Assembly: GCF_004331255.1 (NCBI RefSeq)
Contig: NZ_SJOF01000027.1
Coordinates: 27,743-91,742 of the forward strand
Direction of reading: 5' to 3'
Source: Acinetobacter sp. ANC 4173
GTDB taxonomy: Bacteria > Pseudomonadota > Gammaproteobacteria > Pseudomonadales > Moraxellaceae
Length of the DNA: 64,000 nt
A model generated the notes under the pieces. The model worked only from the letters and a program-made list of their open reading frames with translations. It made no database searches and was not told where the DNA came from. Shown one piece after another: positions 18,589 through 27,163 of this stretch; position 1 is the first letter of the stretch; each line of letters begins with the position of its first letter. The translations under genes were made by a program, and so were the position numbers.

Positions 18589-19008
18589 CTAATGGGCATC
18601 GTATTCAGCTCGACAAGCATTTATTTGTACTTCATGCACCTCTAGCCAGCCAATTAATCGATTCAGCTCCTGTACCATTGCCTGACCCAGATCCGTCAAA
18701 CCGTACTCCACCTGAGGCGGCACTGTCGGAATCACGGTGCGCTGAATAAAACCATCACGCTCACAAGCACGTAGCTTCAAGGTTAAAATACGTTGTGATA
18801 CGGGCGAATCTGCCATCGAGTTGATTTCTTTGAGTAACTGGGTATAACGCATAATCCCCGTACGTAAAATCATTAAAATCAGCGGCGTCCAGCGATCACC
18901 CAGACGGCTCAGGGTTTCACGCACAGGTCCATGTGGGTCATTGCCTTGCTGCACACGTCTACGAAATTCTTCCAGATCAACATTCTGCTGTGAGTGCAAC
19001 CCATCCAT
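18589..19008 (-). CDS. HxlR-family transcriptional regulator
   Basis: About 139 residues from the ATG at 19008, where AGGAAG has proper spacing; the first possible ATG at 19032 has no such signal. The HxlR winged helix spans about residues 25-115 (LSRLGDRWTPLILMILRTG, then SQRILTLKLRACERDGFI). HxlR proteins commonly sense reactive aldehydes or quinones. Divergent from the phytoene-desaturase-like gene and upstream of the long operon, it is placed to control either. Confidence 0.88.
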   Translation of the reverse strand: MDGLHSQQNVDLEEFRRRVQQGNDPHGPVRETLSRLGDRWTPLILMILRTGIMRYTQLLKEINSMADSPVSQRILTLKLRACERDGFIQRTVIPTVPPQVEYGLTDLGQAMVQELNRLIGWLEVHEVQINACRAEYDAH

Positions 19009-19153
19009 TGTGGCAACTTCCTTTAAAAACATCTTGCATAACGAACATTTATGTAACTAGCATACAAAAAAGTGCTGTCTTCCGCATCCAATTTTTTGTC
19101 TTTATGCTTAGCCAAAATCACAAAGCTTAAAACGGAAAAAGGAAAGGAGTGAC

Positions 19154-20740
19154 ATGATGTCTCAATACGACGTAATTGTGATTGGCGCTGGGCATAACGG
19201 ATTAACTGCCGCGTCTTACCTTGCCAAAGCAGGCAAGAAAGTTCTGATTTTAGAGCGAAAATCTTATGTAGGCGGTGGCGTATCGACCCGTGAACTCAAC
19301 ACCCCGGGCTTTTGGCATGATGAGCATTCCAGTGTACATATCATGATTCAGGGTAACCCGATGATCCGTCAGGACGAATTGGGTTTATTTTCTAAATTTG
19401 GCTTGAAGTACAACTATTCGGAAGTACCGTATGCCTCGGTTTACGATGATGGCAGTGCCATCATTTGCTACAAAGATCTCGACAAAGCCTGCGAATCGAT
19501 TGCCCAAGTTTCCCCTAAAGATGCCGAAACCTATCGTAAATTGGCACAAAAATCTGCGGCATTGATTCCAATGCTGCTCTCTGGATTCTATTCGCCTCCG
19601 TTACCGATGGGTGCGATGGTCGCTATGATGGATCAAAGTGTAGAAGGTCGTGAAATGTTCGATGCGATGCAACGCAGCACTTACGATTTGGTCAACCAAC
19701 TCTTTGTACATGACAAAGTCAAAATCCATATCTTGCGGGTACTCGCTGAAAACCTACAATTACCTGACGAACTCGGTACAGGGATGGGACTGTTGGCATT
19801 TATTGGCATCATGCATACCTATGGCGTTTCACAGCCTGTGGGCGGCAGTGGCAAATTGTCTGAAGCATTAGAGCGTTGCTTCCAACATTATGGTGGTGAA
19901 GTTCGTCTCGATGCCGAAGTTAAAAAAGTCCTGACCTCCAACGGCAAAGCGGTTGGGGTGGAAATGCGCGATGGCGAAAAAATTTATGCCAAAGATGCCG
20001 TAATTGGTGCACTGCATCCACATGTGATTGACCGCTTTATCGATGGGCTGGATGAAAATGTCGTCCGTCGTGCCAAAAATGCCACACTGGCCCCATTTAG
20101 CTTGTTTGTCAGTCACTATGACTTGCACACCCCTGCTGAGTTTTATGCGCATAAAGATGTCAGTAAAGGCACTATGTTGACTATGCTCAGTACGGAAAAA
20201 CTATCCGAATTGATGGACGACTTCGATGCACTGCGTCGCGGCAAGGTATCCAAACGCCGCTTAGTGGCTGGTGGTGATGAAAGCCTGAATGACCCGACGC
20301 GTGTGCCTGCGGGCAAAGGCATGTTCCACGGCATTACATTCGCACCTTATGAACTTGCTGAAGGTGGTTCAGCACGCTGGGATGAATACAAGGAAGAATT
20401 TGGCGAACTGAGTTTGGCTGCCTATCGCAAATATGTGAAAAACCTGACTTCGGACAACATTATTGCCCGTAGCTTCCATTCTCCACTGGATTTGGAACGT
20501 AGCTCACCAAACTCGATGGTACGTGGTGATGTGCATGGCGTAGCCCCATATTTTTACCAATCTTTTGCACACCGACCAACCCCAGACTTGGGCCGCTTAA
20601 CGGTACCAGGTCTCGACAATATGTATCTGGTGGGTCCATTCATGCATCCGGGTGGTGGTGTATTTGGCGCAGGACGTGCCACGGCCATCAAAATGTTTGA
20701 TGACATGAATATTGATTTCGACAAAGCTGTAGGGAACTAA
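19154..20740 (+). CDS. Phytoene-desaturase-like FAD oxidoreductase (COG1233 type)
   Basis: A 528-residue flavoprotein. It has an N-terminal FAD-binding motif VIVIGAGHNGLTAA with ERKSYVGGGVSTRE, and a C-terminal FAD signature YLVGPFMHPGGGVFGAGRATA, both typical of the carotenoid-desaturase/amine-oxidase fold. No carotenoid genes are nearby. Members in catabolic clusters may dehydrogenate ring or polycyclic substrates; here the role is inferred. AAAGGAG lies just before two consecutive ATG codons. A 73-residue gene follows after 4 bases. Confidence 0.85.
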   Translation: MMSQYDVIVIGAGHNGLTAASYLAKAGKKVLILERKSYVGGGVSTRELNTPGFWHDEHSSVHIMIQGNPMIRQDELGLFSKFGLKYNYSEVPYASVYDDGSAIICYKDLDKACESIAQVSPKDAETYRKLAQKSAALIPMLLSGFYSPPLPMGAMVAMMDQSVEGREMFDAMQRSTYDLVNQLFVHDKVKIHILRVLAENLQLPDELGTGMGLLAFIGIMHTYGVSQPVGGSGKLSEALERCFQHYGGEVRLDAEVKKVLTSNGKAVGVEMRDGEKIYAKDAVIGALHPHVIDRFIDGLDENVVRRAKNATLAPFSLFVSHYDLHTPAEFYAHKDVSKGTMLTMLSTEKLSELMDDFDALRRGKVSKRRLVAGGDESLNDPTRVPAGKGMFHGITFAPYELAEGGSARWDEYKEEFGELSLAAYRKYVKNLTSDNIIARSFHSPLDLERSSPNSMVRGDVHGVAPYFYQSFAHRPTPDLGRLTVPGLDNMYLVGPFMHPGGGVFGAGRATAIKMFDDMNIDFDKAVGN

Positions 20741-20744
20741 AATT

Positions 20745-20966
20745 ATGAAAGTCTATGGAAGTGATAATAGCGAACTGATGAATGTTAGTGCCATTGAACG
20801 TAATGGCAATGAGCTGATTTTAAAAGGCAAAATTTTCGGCGCAATGCCGATGACGGCAAAGCTCAGACCTGAGGAGGCTCGGGCTGCACTGAAACTCCTC
20901 AATTTTAAAACGGTATTATTTTTAATTACCTTACTGTTCCGCGCTTCGATCAAACCGAAGAAATAA
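20745..20966 (+). CDS. Small conserved-looking protein with a C-terminal hydrophobic segment
   Basis: A 73-residue product, 4 bases downstream of the flavoprotein gene and almost certainly co-transcribed. The first 45 residues are polar; a hydrophobic stretch at about 52-66 (FKTVLFLITLLFRASI) could form one membrane helix or an amphipathic anchor. I do not recognise the family. Its tight linkage suggests a partner or membrane anchor for the oxidoreductase. Confidence 0.65.
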   Translation: MKVYGSDNSELMNVSAIERNGNELILKGKIFGAMPMTAKLRPEEARAALKLLNFKTVLFLITLLFRASIKPKK

Positions 20967-21121
20967 AGTCTTAGCCCAAGCACAGGTTTTTTCTGTTTCT
21001 CTATATTCCCATCCCTCAGTTTTCATTCCGATCCTTGGATCGGGATGAATCATCCAAAACAATAAATCCGCATAAATTGACATGATGTCAAAACAACTCA
21101 ATCAAGCATGGAAAATAGCAC

Positions 21122-21553
21122 ATGGATCAACAATATTTTCTGGATCACTATATCGGCAAATTTAATCGACAAGACCCCGCAGGTTTTGAAGAATTTTTTG
21201 CGCCCAATATCAAGATGTTTAATGGCGGTCTGATTTTTGAAGGTGTTGAAGCGGTTAAAGAACATTATCGCCAAATCTGGAGCGTGATGCGTGAAACCCT
21301 GAATGTCAAAGAATACCTACCTGTCAGTGACAGTCGCTTGGTGATTGAACTGCACACCCATTTTGATGTTCCAGAAAGCCAAACTGAAACGCCATTTGGT
21401 GAAATCAAACAGGGACAACAGTTTGATTTTCATGGTTTAATTCTTTATAAAATTGATGAAAACCATCAGTTTTATGAAGTCCATGTTTCTTATTTTAACT
21501 TCATCAAAACCGATGCCGACGGCACGAAAACCAATCTTGGCATGCCGCATTAA
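21122..21553 (+). CDS. NTF2/SnoaL-like protein
   Basis: A 143-residue single-domain protein with the cystatin-like alpha+beta pattern of the SnoaL/NTF2 superfamily: N-terminal helix YFLDHYIGKFN, FFAPNIKMFNGG, then antiparallel strands ending with FDFHGLILYKID and FYEVHVSYFNFI. Such folds include ketosteroid-isomerase-like enzymes, dehydratases and binding proteins. It lies between the flavoprotein unit and the second MFS gene, so an isomerase/dehydratase step is plausible but unproven. Confidence 0.78.
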   Translation: MDQQYFLDHYIGKFNRQDPAGFEEFFAPNIKMFNGGLIFEGVEAVKEHYRQIWSVMRETLNVKEYLPVSDSRLVIELHTHFDVPESQTETPFGEIKQGQQFDFHGLILYKIDENHQFYEVHVSYFNFIKTDADGTKTNLGMPH

Positions 21554-21684
21554 GCCGATTACACCCCAAATAAGGATATGTTCGAAACGGTGAGAAAGCG
21601 CACCTTAAAGCGAATTGTTTTATATTGCAGTCAATCCGCTCAAAGATGAACCTTTTCTCACATCTGTTGAAGATCGAGGGAATT

Positions 21685-22923
21685 ATGCATCAAGGAAAAA
21701 CTACCATTGAAAAAGTGGTCGGGATCAAATCAGGCTTTACCACGCTGCTGTTATTGCTCTTTGTCTGTTTATCGCCCATGGCGGCGATTGTCATGGCACC
21801 GAGTCTACCCAAGATTCAGCAACACTTTGCCCATGTTCCACATATTGAATATTTAACCCCGATTGCGTTAACCATCCCAGGTTTAGTTATGGCAATCGTC
21901 AGCCCACTGATTGGATTCCTCGCGGACAAATTTGGTCGTAAAAAATTACTCATCCTCTCCACTGTGGCTTATGGAATAGTCGGTTTAGCCCCAATGTTCC
22001 TTGATCAATTTTATTTGATTCTGATTTCTCGGGTGATTTTAGGCTTATTTGAAGCCGTGGTTCTTACCGTGAGTACAACCCTGATTGGCGATTATTATTC
22101 TCCAACCTTAAGACAGCGCTACCTCGCCTTACAGGTCACAGCGGCATCAACCTCAGCCATTTTGTTTTTTGCATTGGGAGGATATTTGGGCGGCATTAGC
22201 TGGCGTCTTGCGTTTATTGTATATGCTGTACCGCTCATTTTTGCCGTTCTCGGTCAGATGCTGTTGTGGGAACCTAAAATCAGACGCAGCAAAGATCTTC
22301 ATCTCGATACAGCCCATCAGGATGATGCAGTGAAGTTTCGTCCGAATTTTATGTTAGCCATCTGGATCACGGCATTTATTGCGGCTGTCTCGTTTATGAT
22401 CTTACAGATACAGATTCCCTATCTGTTAAATAGCATAGGTGAAAGTTCGCCGAAAACCGCAGGCAATATTGCCGCACTTTCAACGGTGTTTATTGTTTTA
22501 GGCACATTTGCAGTGCAATACATGATCAAGAAATCCACACCGATGTCACTCAACTTACTGATTGGCTTTGGTTTAATTGGCATCAGTTTTATGTTGTTGG
22601 CAACTGCACAAAGTGCACAGCAGGTTTTGATTTACGCCATCATCAACAGCTTTGGTTCAGGGATTTTATTGCCCTCAGTCACATTCTGGAACATGCGCCA
22701 CTTACCGCAGGAAAAACGAGGCTTGGGCACAGGAATCTGGAACAGTTTTTATAATTTTGGGATGTTTTCTAGCCCGATTTTAATTGTTTATCTGAATGGT
22801 TTTACAGGCAGTTTAAAAATGACACTGGCACAGCTTGGTCCATTATTGCTGGCTTTTGCCGTGTTTTGCATGCTTTTCGACTTATTCAGACATTTGATTG
22901 TTAAAGCGAAACTCACAGCTTAA
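21685..22923 (+). CDS. MFS transporter (paralogue of the one at 10.3-11.5 kb)
   Basis: About 412 residues from the ATG at 21685, chosen because GAGGGA lies upstream and the membrane domain starts soon after. Twelve predicted helices, loop motif DKFGRKKLLI, and extensive identity with the minus-strand transporter (LSPMAAIVMAPSLP, STTLIGDYYS, RQRYLALQVT). Having two related permeases in one cluster suggests uptake of substrate and export or uptake of an intermediate. It ends at a strong hairpin. Confidence 0.87.
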   Translation: MHQGKTTIEKVVGIKSGFTTLLLLLFVCLSPMAAIVMAPSLPKIQQHFAHVPHIEYLTPIALTIPGLVMAIVSPLIGFLADKFGRKKLLILSTVAYGIVGLAPMFLDQFYLILISRVILGLFEAVVLTVSTTLIGDYYSPTLRQRYLALQVTAASTSAILFFALGGYLGGISWRLAFIVYAVPLIFAVLGQMLLWEPKIRRSKDLHLDTAHQDDAVKFRPNFMLAIWITAFIAAVSFMILQIQIPYLLNSIGESSPKTAGNIAALSTVFIVLGTFAVQYMIKKSTPMSLNLLIGFGLIGISFMLLATAQSAQQVLIYAIINSFGSGILLPSVTFWNMRHLPQEKRGLGTGIWNSFYNFGMFSSPILIVYLNGFTGSLKMTLAQLGPLLLAFAVFCMLFDLFRHLIVKAKLTA

Positions 22924-22935
22924 TTTTCCGAGCAT

Positions 22936-22960
22936 CAAAAGGGCTTTAATTGCCCTTTTG
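22936..22960. terminator. Intrinsic terminator between converging genes
   Basis: CAAAAGGGC (22936-22944) and GCCCTTTTG (22952-22960), perfect 9-bp stem with a 7-nt loop. It ends the plus-strand MFS transcript and lies just beyond the stop of the minus-strand LysR gene. Confidence 0.82.
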
Positions 22961-22981
22961 AAATGAAGCGATAGTAACCCG

Positions 22982-23896
22982 CTATACATCTAGCTCTTTG
23001 GTCACTTGCATGATCAACTGGCGAAACCATAACAGACCTGCATCGTTTTCCTGAAACTTATTCCACTGCATACAAATTTTAATTTTCGGCACTTCCCACG
23101 GCAGTGGGCACAAATGTATGGGCAAATATTCAGCACATTGTACTGCCAGCTTTTTATGCATGATTGCAATATAAGGTGTACCGACGACAAAACGTGGCAC
23201 ACTATTAAAATTTGTCGCAACATATGCCACGTTACGTTTAATATCTAAATTTCGAATTAGCCAATCATCAATCATGGGTGTCTTATTGATTGCGCCCAAA
23301 CGCACGACTACATGTTCAGCCTGCGTATAATCTTCTAAAGTTAATGGTTTTTCTTTTAGGGGATTTTGATTCCACATCACACAGACAAATTCGTCTTCAA
23401 AAACATCTAAACTTGGATGTTCATCTAAAATACTTAAACTAGGCAAAAACAAAATATCAACTTTCCCTCGCTCAATTTGCTTTTCCGCTTCCGAAGAAGG
23501 CATCAGCTGTTCAATTGAACATTGAGGAGACAAACTATACAGTAATTGATTTAATCGAGGTAATAACACATTCCCAGTATAATCAGATGCCATCACTGTG
23601 AACTTTCGTTTTGCTTTCAATGGATCAAACTTATTTTTATTATTTAATACGGTACGCATTTGAATTAATAAATCACTTACCGGTTTAGCCAGATTTTCAC
23701 CCATTGGGGTGAGCACCATACTACGTCCAACTTGAACCAAAAGATCATCTTCAAAATAATCTCTCAATCGAGCTAATGCAGCACTGGTTGCTGGTTGACT
23801 TAAAAATAATTTTTCACCAGCCCGAGTAATATTTTTTTCAGTTAATAAGATGTCTAGTGCAACCAACAAATTCAAATCCAACCCATCAAATCTCAA
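22982..23896 (-). CDS. LysR-type regulator (NodD/NahR/LinR-like subgroup)
   Basis: A 304-residue LTTR. The start MRFDGLDLNLLVALDILL and the helix-turn-helix SQPATSAALARLRDYFEDDLL match the NodD/NahR branch, whose members respond to aromatic or phenolic inducers. The effector-binding region covers about residues 95-300. It closes the supercluster, converging with the MFS gene, and may activate one of its operons. Promoter assignment cannot be made from sequence alone. Confidence 0.87.
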   Translation of the reverse strand: MRFDGLDLNLLVALDILLTEKNITRAGEKLFLSQPATSAALARLRDYFEDDLLVQVGRSMVLTPMGENLAKPVSDLLIQMRTVLNNKNKFDPLKAKRKFTVMASDYTGNVLLPRLNQLLYSLSPQCSIEQLMPSSEAEKQIERGKVDILFLPSLSILDEHPSLDVFEDEFVCVMWNQNPLKEKPLTLEDYTQAEHVVVRLGAINKTPMIDDWLIRNLDIKRNVAYVATNFNSVPRFVVGTPYIAIMHKKLAVQCAEYLPIHLCPLPWEVPKIKICMQWNKFQENDAGLLWFRQLIMQVTKELDV

Positions 23897-24183
23897 CGAA
23901 GACTCCTTATAACAAACTGATAATTATAAAAATCATTTTTTTCAAAAAAATACTAACAACAATGGCGAATACAGTCAAAACCAATAGTAATGCTCTTTCT
24001 TAAATATAATACTAAAAATCATCAACTTGACTGCTTAAATTAACCTAGACATCAAGGTAATCTTATTTTTAAATTTGCTTGAATTCATCTGCACTCATTT
24101 CATTAGAAATCCAAACCATTCCATTGTAAAACATGTTGATATAATTAAATACACCTTAAAAGGTCATTTCTTTATTGAGCTGT

Positions 24184-24560
24184 TCAAGAAATGTTTGCCA
24201 TTAATAAAGCATCGAAAACTAAATCTATTGTGATTCTATATTGCATAGACCAACCAACCACAAGACCTAAGAACAGATCGATTACAACAGCTAAATACAG
24301 CCATGCCTCATGACTACGAATGTACGTAATTTACGTAATGTACGTAATGTACGTAATGTACGTCATCTATAATTGGTTAGGCTGTGTTGGATTGAACGGT
24401 GAAGCTAAAGCATTTGCAACACGCCTGTTAGAGTATCTGCATAAGTTCTAGATTTACGAGAGTCTCTCTGTGATTTAAGTCTATTTACTTTCATAAGCCG
24501 ATTAACTCAATTAATTTCACAGCCTTCGTTCGCATTACAGAAATATTACGATAGCGATAA
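24184..24560 (-). pseudogene. Decayed IS3-family OrfB fragment
   Basis: Reading the minus strand gives broken but recognisable pieces of an IS3 integrase-type transposase: a VNRLKSQR-like segment, then FNPTQPNQL, then EAWLYLAVVIDLF and VVGWSM, separated by stops and frameshifts. Both terminal repeats appear lost. It occupies the middle of an 840-base gene-free gap (23897-24735); the rest of the gap is AT-rich with no recognisable gene. Confidence 0.75.
24323..24367. repeat. Five-copy 9-bp tandem repeat inside the IS3 relic
   Basis: Units TACGTAATT, TACGTAATG x3 and TACGTCATC run without gaps. On the minus strand they encode repeated Thr-Tyr-Ile/Val at the place where IS3 transposases have the TDITYIR motif, so a single codon triplet has expanded by slippage after the element decayed. 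Confidence 0.85.
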
Positions 24561-24735
24561 ACACTAATAGGTTCGAGCCAGAATTACTTAATTATTCCTA
24601 AAATGTTGCGCAGTTTATGGGCTATCTAAATGATAGGCTAGTTAAACCCAGAAGCCTTGGAACAGAAATATTTTAAGAGTTTAGAGAGATTTGTCGTCCA
24701 CGATAATGTCTAGGATCAATTTTAAACGTGTATCG

Positions 24736-25644
24736 TTACTCCTTACAAATATTCTTTAAAAATTCTAAAAAGACTCGTATTCGTGGAGATATTAAACGTC
24801 GACTTGAATAAATTGCGGTCAATTGAGAGCTAGATAGCTTGAGTTTGAAATGAGGTAAAATTTGTATCAAACTTTTTTCAGCCAATTGTTTGACACAATA
24901 ATGCTGCGGCAACATTGATATTCCACCACCTAACATGAGCATTCTACGTACAATAAGCGGATGATTGACTCGCATGACACCATGCGATAAGTCTAGATAA
25001 TCTATGGCCTTGTCAAAATAGACAGGTAAACGCCGCAATGCATATCGGGTTTCACAAATCTTAACCAATTCACTCAATTCATTTAATGTTTCAGGTAATC
25101 TATTTTGAGCTAACCATTTTGGACTACTTACCCAAATTAATTCTCCACGAATTAAAGGTAAGGAAACCAACTCACTATCTTCAAGTTCCCCCACCACAAC
25201 CGCAATATCCACCTGATCACGGATTAACTCCGCACCTTGACTGGTAATTACAATTTCCAATTCAATTTCAGGGTGTTGCTGGCAAAAATCGAATAAATAA
25301 GATGCCACAAACTCTTCACTAAAAGCTGGTGGAAGAGCAACTTTTAAACGTCCTTTTGCGACACTCCCTAAATCTGCCATAAGGGAATCCGTTGCAACTG
25401 CCTGCTCCATAATCTGCTGCGCCTGACGGTAAAAAACTTCGCCTTCGGCAGTAATACGTAAACTTCGTGAAGAACGATCGATTAGACGTAAACCCAAATT
25501 TTGCTCTAAACGCGTTAAGGTTGTACTGACTGTAGATTTAGGCATTCCTAATGTATTCGCCGCAGCAGAAATCCCTCCTCGCTCTATAATGGCGAGAAAC
25601 ACGGGGATATCATCTAAATTCCATTTCATAAGTGAATTGTTCAT
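24736..25644 (-). CDS. LysR-type regulator divergent from galA
   Basis: A 302-residue LTTR with HTH at about residues 10-68 (ISAAANTLGMPKSTVSTTLTRLEQ) and a periplasmic-binding-like effector domain. The residues MPKSTVS are typical of the large DmlR/AaeR branch. It is transcribed away from galA across a 104-base promoter region, the classic LTTR arrangement, so galA is its most likely target. The gallate cluster has a second, quite different LysR gene at 31765, so division of labour is unclear. Confidence 0.86.
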   Translation of the reverse strand: MNNSLMKWNLDDIPVFLAIIERGGISAAANTLGMPKSTVSTTLTRLEQNLGLRLIDRSSRSLRITAEGEVFYRQAQQIMEQAVATDSLMADLGSVAKGRLKVALPPAFSEEFVASYLFDFCQQHPEIELEIVITSQGAELIRDQVDIAVVVGELEDSELVSLPLIRGELIWVSSPKWLAQNRLPETLNELSELVKICETRYALRRLPVYFDKAIDYLDLSHGVMRVNHPLIVRRMLMLGGGISMLPQHYCVKQLAEKSLIQILPHFKLKLSSSQLTAIYSSRRLISPRIRVFLEFLKNICKE

Positions 25645-25748
25645 TTTTCTGAACGATGAATCTCATTTTAGCTAGTTGTTCCCCAAGCAGCAATAATTAA
25701 AATGATGAGAACAGCATTGCGATTGACGCACTGAAAAAGGAAAATTTC

Positions 25749-27029
25749 ATGGCACGTATTATTGGCGGTATCGGAGCTTCGCACTCTCCAACCATTGGCT
25801 TTGCAAAAGATACGGGTAAACATCAAGATCCTGCATGGAAACCCATTTTTGAAGGTTTTGATGTCATTCGTAACTGGGTAAATGAGAAGAAAATTGATGT
25901 TTTATTTACCATTTACAATGATCATGTCACCTCATTCTTTTTTGACCATTATTCTGCATTTACCCTCGGCATTGATGATCTATATGTTGCTGCGGATGAA
26001 GGTGGTGGTCCACGTGCGGTCGCCCCTGCGCATGGACATTTAGGCTTATCACAACATATTGCAAAAGCTTTGGTTGCTGATGAATTTGATATGTCTTTCT
26101 TTCAAGGTAAAGCTGTCGACCATGGTTTTTTATCGCCGCTTTCTATGCTCGGTGACGAGCAAGGTCCATGGTCAGGTCAGGTCGTTCCATTACAAGTGGG
26201 TGTGTTGCAATTTCCTATTCCTAGTGCCAAACGCATGTGGAAAATGGGCAAAACCTTACGTAAAGCGATTGAAAGTTATCCTGAGGATTTAAATGTCGCA
26301 ATCATGGCAACGGGTGGACTTTCTCATCAGGTACACGGCGAACGTGCAGGATTTCTGAACGAAGAATGGGATGCGGAATTCCTTGACCTTCTTGAAAAAC
26401 AACCTGAAATATTAGCCAATATGCGTATTGCTGAATTTGCTGAAAAAGGTGGTTGGGAAGGTGCCGAGGTAGTGATGTGGCTGATTATGCGAGGTGCTTT
26501 ATCAGACAATGTCAAACTGATTCATAAACAAAATTACGCCCCATCAGTTACCAATATTGCCACACTAATATTCGAGGATTTAGGCGAAGCGGCAACAACG
26601 GATGAAATCGAAGCTTATCGCCAACATCTTGACTATGAATTACAAGGTGCTGAACTGCTTAAAGGGACTTATCCGCTTACGCATGCCGTGAGCCATGCCA
26701 ATTTACGCATGAATGCATTCTTACATGATTTGGTACTTCCTCAACATCGTTCGCGATTTTTAAACGACTTCGAAGCCCTTGCCAATGAACGTGGCTTAGA
26801 TGATGAAGAGAAAACACTAATTCGCGAACGAAAATGGATTGAAATGATTCGTAGAGGCGTGAGTTTCTTTGTTTTAGAGAAAATGGCGGCTGTGTTAGGT
26901 GTACCAAACCCACAAGTATATGCTGCATTCCGTGGAGAAACTCTAGAACAGTTCTTGGCAACACGTAAAGTTCCAATTACATATTCCGTTGCAGGTGGTG
27001 CACAAGCAAAATCAATGGATACAAATTAA
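25749..27029 (+). CDS. galA: Gallate dioxygenase
   Basis: A 426-residue fused LigB-LigA-type extradiol dioxygenase. The N-terminal ~280 residues are the catalytic class III domain with iron-ligand candidates His12 (GASHSPT) and His59 (YNDHVTS), a His near 125 (VDHGFLSP) and a Glu near 243 (GAEVVMW). Residues about 300-410 correspond to the small LigA subunit. This fusion is the hallmark of GalA of Pseudomonas putida, which opens gallate to 4-oxalomesaconate. AAAGGA precedes the start. The remaining gal genes lie at 29.1-36.1 kb, separated by the tannase gene. Confidence 0.92.
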   Translation: MARIIGGIGASHSPTIGFAKDTGKHQDPAWKPIFEGFDVIRNWVNEKKIDVLFTIYNDHVTSFFFDHYSAFTLGIDDLYVAADEGGGPRAVAPAHGHLGLSQHIAKALVADEFDMSFFQGKAVDHGFLSPLSMLGDEQGPWSGQVVPLQVGVLQFPIPSAKRMWKMGKTLRKAIESYPEDLNVAIMATGGLSHQVHGERAGFLNEEWDAEFLDLLEKQPEILANMRIAEFAEKGGWEGAEVVMWLIMRGALSDNVKLIHKQNYAPSVTNIATLIFEDLGEAATTDEIEAYRQHLDYELQGAELLKGTYPLTHAVSHANLRMNAFLHDLVLPQHRSRFLNDFEALANERGLDDEEKTLIRERKWIEMIRRGVSFFVLEKMAAVLGVPNPQVYAAFRGETLEQFLATRKVPITYSVAGGAQAKSMDTN

Positions 27030-27075
27030 CACTCAACCTATCCCCACTAATTCAATCACGCTTCATCAGCTTTTA

Positions 27076-27102
27076 AGACAGCCCTGTGATAAGGGCTGTC
27101 TT
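27076..27102. terminator. Terminator between galA and tannase
   Basis: AGACAGCCC (27076-27084) and GGGCTGTCT (27093-27101) with an 8-nt loop, followed by TTTATAG. It lies between converging galA and tannase genes and can serve galA. Confidence 0.85.
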
Positions 27103-27104
27103 TT

Positions 27105-27153
27105 ATAGTCAGATCGCATCCACCTAAATTGATCCTGAACGCGATCTGACTAT
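27105..27153. repeat. 13-bp perfect inverted repeat next to the terminator
   Basis: ATAGTCAGATCGC (27105-27117) and GCGATCTGACTAT (27141-27153) are perfect complements with a 23-nt spacer. It directly follows the galA terminator and precedes the tannase stop at 27164. It could be a second terminator stem for the tannase transcript or the footprint of a small mobile element. Confidence 0.7.
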
Positions 27154-27163
27154 TTAGAAAGAT

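Noticed and set aside
23897..24735. Small regulatory RNA in the gap between the two LysR genes
   Set aside because: No promoter-terminator pair seen; most of the gap is explained by an IS3 relic.
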